64,000 bases of DNA, from the NCBI GenBank assembly GCA_014529385.2, contig CM043948.1, forward strand, positions 82,443,760 through 82,507,759, read 5' to 3'. A program made the position numbers and the translations under genes. This document shows, one piece after another, positions 58,750 through 64,000 of the stretch (position 1 is its first letter; each line of letters starts with the position of its first letter). The notes beneath the pieces were generated by a model. The model did not search any database, had not been told where the DNA came from, and saw nothing but the letters and a program-made list of their open reading frames with translations. The stretch comes from Adiantum capillus-veneris. Taxonomy: Eukaryota; Streptophyta; Polypodiopsida; Polypodiales; Pteridaceae.

Positions 58750-59160
58750 GATAAGTAACCTGACGACGCATACTGTTCATCAAAAAGTTTTGGGGTGGGG
58801 GGTATACCTCTGGTGTGTACTAATTTTTTGAGTGACGACTGTCACTTAAGCATGATATCTTGACCACTGTTGCTTTAAGCCTGGTAAAGCCCGAGTTTTG
58901 GGTTGGCTAAGTATATATAAAGGGGTTTTTTTTGCGCACTGATGTTGGAGAGAAGTGTATGTTAACTGCCGTTTGGCTTGACAATGCAAAACTTGGATGG
59001 TAAGTAACCTTTCGATACACAGTGGAGCTTTGGGATGGGGGGTATACCCGGATGTCTATTGGTTCTTACACTTGGTACTATCGCTTAAAACTTGGCATTG
59101 TGATCACTGTCGTTAAAAAAAACCTGGTAAAGCCCATTGTTTGGGTTGGCTTAGTGAATA
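58750..59160 (+). repeat. Tandem repeat of about 245 bp inside unit II
   Basis: Two diverged copies share GATAAGTAACC or GGTAAGTAACC, GGGGGGTATACC and GGTAAAGCCC...TTGGGTTGGCT. A third partial copy is at 58440-58500. Confidence 0.65.
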
Positions 59161-59735
59161 TTGGGGTCTTTTTTGCCCATTTGCATGTTGATGTTGTATG
59201 TTTTTATAAATGTTGCGGACTTTGGGGGAATACGGCCCGGTTACATACCATTGCTGAACTTGTTTGATATTAGTTGTTTGGACGAGATGATGCAATACAC
59301 TATTTGCATTCACATGGTTGGGTACAATAAATTAGTATAAACATCTAACTCTTCTACAGCTGGAAGGGCTCGGTTACCATAAAGGTTCTCTGCCACTTGG
59401 CTTGCTAAGAGATTGTGACTTATAAACTTGGGAAGGATTGGATTCCATATAAACATAAATAATATGAGTTCTAAATAAACAAAAACAAGGTTGAGCTCAT
59501 AATGGTATTTTTTAGGCTTCTTTACGGCTTCATGTGATGGAGCCTCATTAATTTGGTAGATAAAAACTCAAAAAGTTGGTTAAAGAAGGGGGAGCATGCC
59601 ATTTGGAGTAGAAGGGGTTATGGCCTTCTGATAAGAATAAAATACTAAATTAACTGTGGGATAATAAAACATTTTTTTGAAAACAACATAAATAATTTGG
59701 ACTAAGCTTGTAAGTTAAAAAAAAGTTATGAGATG

Positions 59736-59823
59736 GACATGGATAACAAATGGTATAGTCCATTGATACCTATAAAACACATCCAAGGCTAACACATTTG
59801 TTGTCTTGTTTGGATGGATGCAG
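59736..59823 (+). other. Unit II: shared block ending CAG|GTAAGG
   Basis: GACATGGATAACAA, GGCTAACAC (branch-point-like), a TTGTTGTCTTGTTTGGATGG run and CAG|GTAAGG. Nearly identical to the block in unit III. Confidence 0.65.
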
Positions 59824-60078
59824 GTAAGGACTCTATCTTATCTTGGAGTTTTTTTTTGGCTTAAAGTAGTTGTCCACACATGATTACACATACACCTACT
59901 GCAGGGGAAGTACTTTTGATATCTATATACTGGAATGAGGCTTCATTCTTATAAGCATTGTACAAAAATAATTCTAATACTCAATTGTTTTTGTACTTAT
60001 CATTTCCCTTTCTCTGGAGCCAACTGTTTTTTCAACGTAAAAGTTCAATTATGTGTTATTATTTATGTTAAAACAACA

Positions 60079-60121
<43 letters not shown>

Positions 60122-60151
60122 GGTACTATATGTATTCTGAATACAATTTAT

Positions 60152-60192
<41 letters not shown>

Positions 60193-60264
60193 ATACACAT
60201 TCCCCCCCCCCACACACCCACCCCCTAACACACCACACCCAAACACCCACCACAAAACAACCCC
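60079..60264. repeat. (AC)n tract followed by poly(C) (40) and C-rich text
   Basis: (AC)n at 60079-60118, a 40-base C run at 60153-60192, then further C-rich blocks with CACACC to about 60270. The (AC)n is the 3' boundary of unit II. Confidence 0.9.
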
Positions 60265-60537
60265 CCCCCCACATTGATGTAATAGGACATTATTTTACTG
60301 CTTAAAAGCATGCCTTATAATGGGACCTAGCCCTTGCATAAATAAACGTGTACACTTCTTCTGAAGTATCGAGTGTGAATAACTCCCTGTTCTCATTACA
60401 CTGAGAAGGCGGCCTCTTCTTCTCTCTAGCTATGGATCTCCCCTGGCGAGGGTATCTGCCTGCCGCTTGATGATTTCACACAATGGAGGGCGGCTTGGCC
60501 CACTCATTACGCAAGCTTAGAACGTGTGCAGTTCAAC

Positions 60538-60657
60538 CTATTTAAACAAGGTGAGGGCGCACCTTGCCCCTCACTTTGCCTTTGATTGGTTTTGTTGCGT
60601 GTTGTTACTGCCTGCTTCACAAACTGAGCTATGGATCTCACTACTCAAACTTCTCAG
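60538..60657 (+). CDS. Unit III: promoter and short first coding exon
   Basis: CTATTTAAA at 60538-60546, inverted repeat GTGAGGG...CCCTCAC (60551-60574), ATG at 60631. The exon MDLTTQTSQ (9 codons) ends CAG|GTGCTT at 60657, phase 0, exactly the length of the unit II exon. A possible later exon after TACTTAG (61383) reads NGDIAKLLHFLGPKYWGRKM and LRGLL before a TGA. No family recognised. Confidence 0.35.
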
Positions 60658-61828
60658 GTGCTTTTTCTGGCCTTTACTTGCCTTACTGCCGGTTCTGGTT
60701 TTAAAAAAAAAAGTTAGCAACACCCTGCCATTTTGTTGACTAGCATGATTAGAAATGGGGTCGTCAAACGCATTGTGGGTTTTTTACTCGTAGACATGAC
60801 TGTTTTTTTTGACACTTGATACACTAGGGATCTTGTACATTATACTATTTGCCCTTAAAACTTTAAATGTATGATGATTTGTTACTTAAAGAAGTTGACT
60901 GTTGGGGTTTTCTGTCGACTGGTTTTTTGAGTTAAAACTGCGCGCAAACTGGCATCTCTTGACTATGTATTTTTGGCTTTGTTCAAGCCGCCGCAGGTCT
61001 TTGTGATTGCTGACTAAACTGGTTTTTTCATTGGTTTGCTCATGGAAAAAGGGGGTTATTCTTTGACTTCGTTGCATTCAAATCGTCTGGTACCTTGAGT
61101 TACTATGCAGTATGGGGAAAGATTGATATGTTGCACATTTAACAAACATGGCCGGGCATAACCTTTCTTTTTTAAGGGGGATGCTAATGGCTGGTGTAAT
61201 ATGATCAATGTTCTGCTGCTTCTGAAGGTAAGTATATGACAGCTACTTTTGGGTTTGGCATATGGAAAGGTACCGAACTATGGCTCTTTTTATGATGTAC
61301 CTCGTTTAAAAGATGGATTCTTACTATTCTAACCGCTGGTAGTACTATATTGCATGTTATCTACCACCCTTTTGGTACTTAGAGAAACCTGTCGAATGGA
61401 GATATTGCTAAGCTGTTGCATTTTCTCGGACCTAAATATTGGGGTCGGAAAATGTTACGGGGCTTACTTTGAATTACCTAATCAATATGGCATTTACAAT
61501 CTATTTTGGACGAGCTAGGCCTCTACTTTTTGGCTAGCCATTAGTGGATGTCTAACTCATGTCTAATTTGATTAAAATTACATTGGACTTCATTACAACA
61601 TTAGTTCTATAATCAGAAGGAAATTTCCTTGCTCTAAATAACAATTAAACCTCATTATTATATATATATTTTTTAAAAACTCATGATGTTTGGATTCTTG
61701 GTGGACTATACCACTCTGATTAGAAGGTGGAATTTACCACTCAAATTGGAAGTAATAAGTAAAGACTGGAAACATAAAAGTTCTACTAATGACCTAGCTT
61801 GTTTAAAGAAAATAAATTCTTTAAGATG

Positions 61829-61916
61829 GACATGGATAACAATTGATATGGTCCATTGATACCTGTAAAACACATCCAAGGTTAACTGAATTGTTGTCTT
61901 GTTTGGATGGATGCAG
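61829..61916 (+). other. Unit III: shared block ending CAG|GTAAGG
   Basis: 88 bp, differing from unit II at few positions. It contains stops in all three frames, so it is not a coding exon as it stands. Confidence 0.65.
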
Positions 61917-62170
61917 GTAAGGACTCTATCTTATCTTGGATGGTTTCTTTTCTTTGGCAAGCTACCCTACTTTGGATGGAACACTCACTGATGACTTGGG
62001 AAGTTCTTTACTATCTGCATACTGAAAGGGCATCTATTTCCTACAAACATTATACTTAAATAATTCTAATACTGATTTTTTTTTGTACATATCTGTTCCT
62101 TGATTCCATGGCCAGCTGTCTTTTGAATGTAAAAATTCAATTATGTCTTATTAATTAAGATTTAACAGCT

Positions 62171-62250
62171 ACACACACACACACACACGCACACACACGC
62201 ACACGCACACACACACACACACACACGTGTGTGTGCATGCGTGTGTCACT
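62171..62250. repeat. (AC)n tract followed by (GT)n, palindromic
   Basis: ACACACAC...ACGTGTGTGTGCATGCGTG: the right boundary of unit III, able to fold back on itself. Confidence 0.85.
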
Positions 62251-62688
62251 TGGACAAGCTTAAGGGTGTTTATTTGAGAATTTATTGTGTATTCATTTTC
62301 CTAAATAAGAGCTAATGTGATATATCTAAATCTGGGAACAAAATATTACTCAGGGTTCCTTACAAACTTAACATTGAAACCTTTAGAGACTCATTTGCAA
62401 CTTGATGAGTTTTGAACTACGGGTTTCATGAATTGAAGTGTGTCCTTATGGGATAGTCCTATACTTTCTTAGAGAAACAAAGATGGAACTTATAGACCAT
62501 GCATTGAATATAGGCTTGCCAAACAATCAAAACGTAAAGAGAAAATATCATTTCTATCAAGTCGCTAAATTAAGAGAGCCAAAGATTTCACAAATATCAT
62601 TTGTATTTGGGATATCATCAAAATTCAAATAAACACCAAGGATATTCTAAGATTGTGTTTTGCACTTGCTATAGATCATGATTTAAGT

Positions 62689-63720
62689 GTGCTTGCTTTT
62701 GGACTCACAAATGCTCCTGCCACTTTCAAGCGTCATAGAAAATTAGATATTGATGTTAACATAAAGAAGCCTCTTTAAGTTTCATTGATCTAGTTGACTT
62801 CAAAAGATGAGGATTTCTTTATGTGAACTTCTAATTGCCAATCAATTTTGCTCATGATAAATTGAAAGAGAGGTTTTTGATTTTTTTTTTGGAAAGTTGC
62901 TAAGGTGTCAAAAACTTTTTGTTACTTCACGTAATGTAATTGGGGAATGATGAGGACATGTGGTCGTACAAGAGGAAAGAGTGATTGCACATAAATCCAC
63001 AAAACAAAACAAACATTAAGTGAATTATATAGGTAATGATCTAAACATATTAGGTGTAATGCATGTATTCATGCATTAGAGGCATCTCTTACTTGGAAAA
63101 AGAAATAAATTCAAATATTGTCCAAATACAATTTTGATTTTGACTACTTTGTTAGAAAAGAGAATAAACTTATTAATTTTGTTATGTTTGGTATTTTGTT
63201 TTAATATTACTTTAGGTGAGAGCGAGCGAGGCAGTAATTTAATAGTTTTATTTGACTATAGGTTCTTAAGACCTTTGTATTGTTACCATACTATTTGGTT
63301 CTTATCATCTTATGATACTTGCAATGTGGAGATATTTGACATGTTGCCATGCTATATTGATGGTGAATTGCTTATATGTTCAAGAAGATTCTTTGAGCAA
63401 GTAGTTTCATGAGGCTACCCTATCTCTAAGAGTTTTTATGGAGCTTTGCTAACGCTTCTCCATATGATCAAGTCATCAGCCTATTCAAACTGTGCAGATC
63501 ACTTTTGGGAAAAAAATATTTTCAGTTTTTACAAAACTTGGTATGATTTTACACGAGATTTTACATCTATCAAAGAGTGATTGTGTCTTATTCACAATAT
63601 CCAATTTTAAAAACTATGAGCCAATTGAATGTCTCCATAGGGAGATTCTTGATTTGATTGAGCCTTTTTTGAGGGAAAATCATTTGTGGGATTGAGAATG
63701 AGAATGTGAACGAGAATGGG
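62689..63720 (+). pseudogene. Gypsy reverse transcriptase/RNase H relic
   Basis: VLAFGLTNAPATFKRHRKLD at 62689-62748 is the RT block MPFGLTNAPATFQR. Around 62950-63070 GHVVVQEERVIAHKSTKQNK matches the RNase H stretch ...VIAYESRKL...E..Y. Near 63120-63175 SKYNFDFDYFVRKENK matches the end of RNase H (YDF.I.Y..GKEN). All frames carry stops. Text to 63720 may be integrase but is too worn to name. Nothing recognised in 63721-64000. Confidence 0.6.
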
Positions 63721-64000
63721 ACTAGTTCAATTGGACGCAGTTAAACTTGTTATGAGATTGAGATTGAGAGTGTGATTAGAGGCATGCAAGCCATGATATT
63801 TTTAAAAGCAAAAAGAGACTATGGGTGGTGATCTTCAAAAGAAGAGCTGCAAGAACGAGTTGAAGATCTATCAGCAAGACAACAAAAGGAAGAACTTGAA
63901 AACAAAAGAGATACGTAGTTTTCTCCTACTTTTGTTATTTATCTTCTCAAAGTGTGGTGTCTTTAGCCATGATAATGCTATGGATTTGAGTGAAAAATCT

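Noticed and set aside
60068-60274. Glycine-rich (minus) and proline-rich (plus) frames
   Set aside because: Direct translation of the poly(C) and (AC)n tracts.
1-64000. tRNA or rRNA genes
   Set aside because: The tRNA-like strings found (TGGTATCAGAGC, TGGCGCCGCTGCCGGGGA) are retroelement primer binding sites next to LTR ends; no complete cloverleaf or rRNA segment was recognised by eye.

Overview
The window looks like nuclear DNA from a land plant with a very large, repeat-filled genome. A fern or gymnosperm-like genome fits best, but this is inferred from intron size and repeat load; no lineage marker was found. The only host gene I recognise with confidence is the 5' end of the proteasome subunit gene RPN1 (PSMD2) on the minus strand. 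Its first three coding exons are at 25912-26019, 25710-25810 and 31-151. Intron 1 is 101 bp and intron 2 is 25,558 bp. The rest of the gene lies off the left edge.

Left part (152-25709). This is all RPN1 intron 2, and it is a nest of transposable elements. It holds a Copia RNase H relic (1.0-1.3 kb), an LTR fragment (1.85-2.35 kb), a 3.1 kb non-autonomous LTR element (2.35-5.42 kb, minus), and an old Gypsy integrase split by a young complete Copia element (6163-11682, target duplication GTAAT, LTRs differing at 4 of 192 sites). Next comes a head-to-tail array of LTR-PBS-leader units (12.35-14.03 and 24.04-24.65 kb). A degenerate chromodomain Gypsy element (14030-24038, target duplication GGTGC) is inserted in that array. 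A hAT transposon (20099-23610) sits inside the 3' LTR of the Gypsy element.

Middle part (26-57 kb). The RPN1 promoter region is followed by decayed Copia and unrecognised sequence. A gag-protease retroelement without reverse transcriptase then runs on the minus strand from 33.86 to 42.95 kb. Its two LTRs belong to different subtypes and have different flanks. The matching LTRs and target duplications are at 55.13-56.80 kb in the opposite orientation. This is the signature of an inversion of about 20 kb between two related elements. A paralogous uninterrupted copy of the target site at 43.68-43.74 kb supports it independently.

Right part (46-64 kb). Up to four copies of a 2-3 kb gene-like unit of unknown identity lie in the same orientation. 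Three have a TATA box and a very short first coding exon ending in CAG before a GT donor (4, 19, 9 and 9 codons across all four candidates). All four share a block that starts near GACATGGATAACAA and ends in CAG followed by GTRAG, then (in three) an (AC)n tract. Old Copia and Gypsy relics fill the rest. Simple repeats, many carried inside LTRs, and several long poly(C) tracts are prominent throughout.
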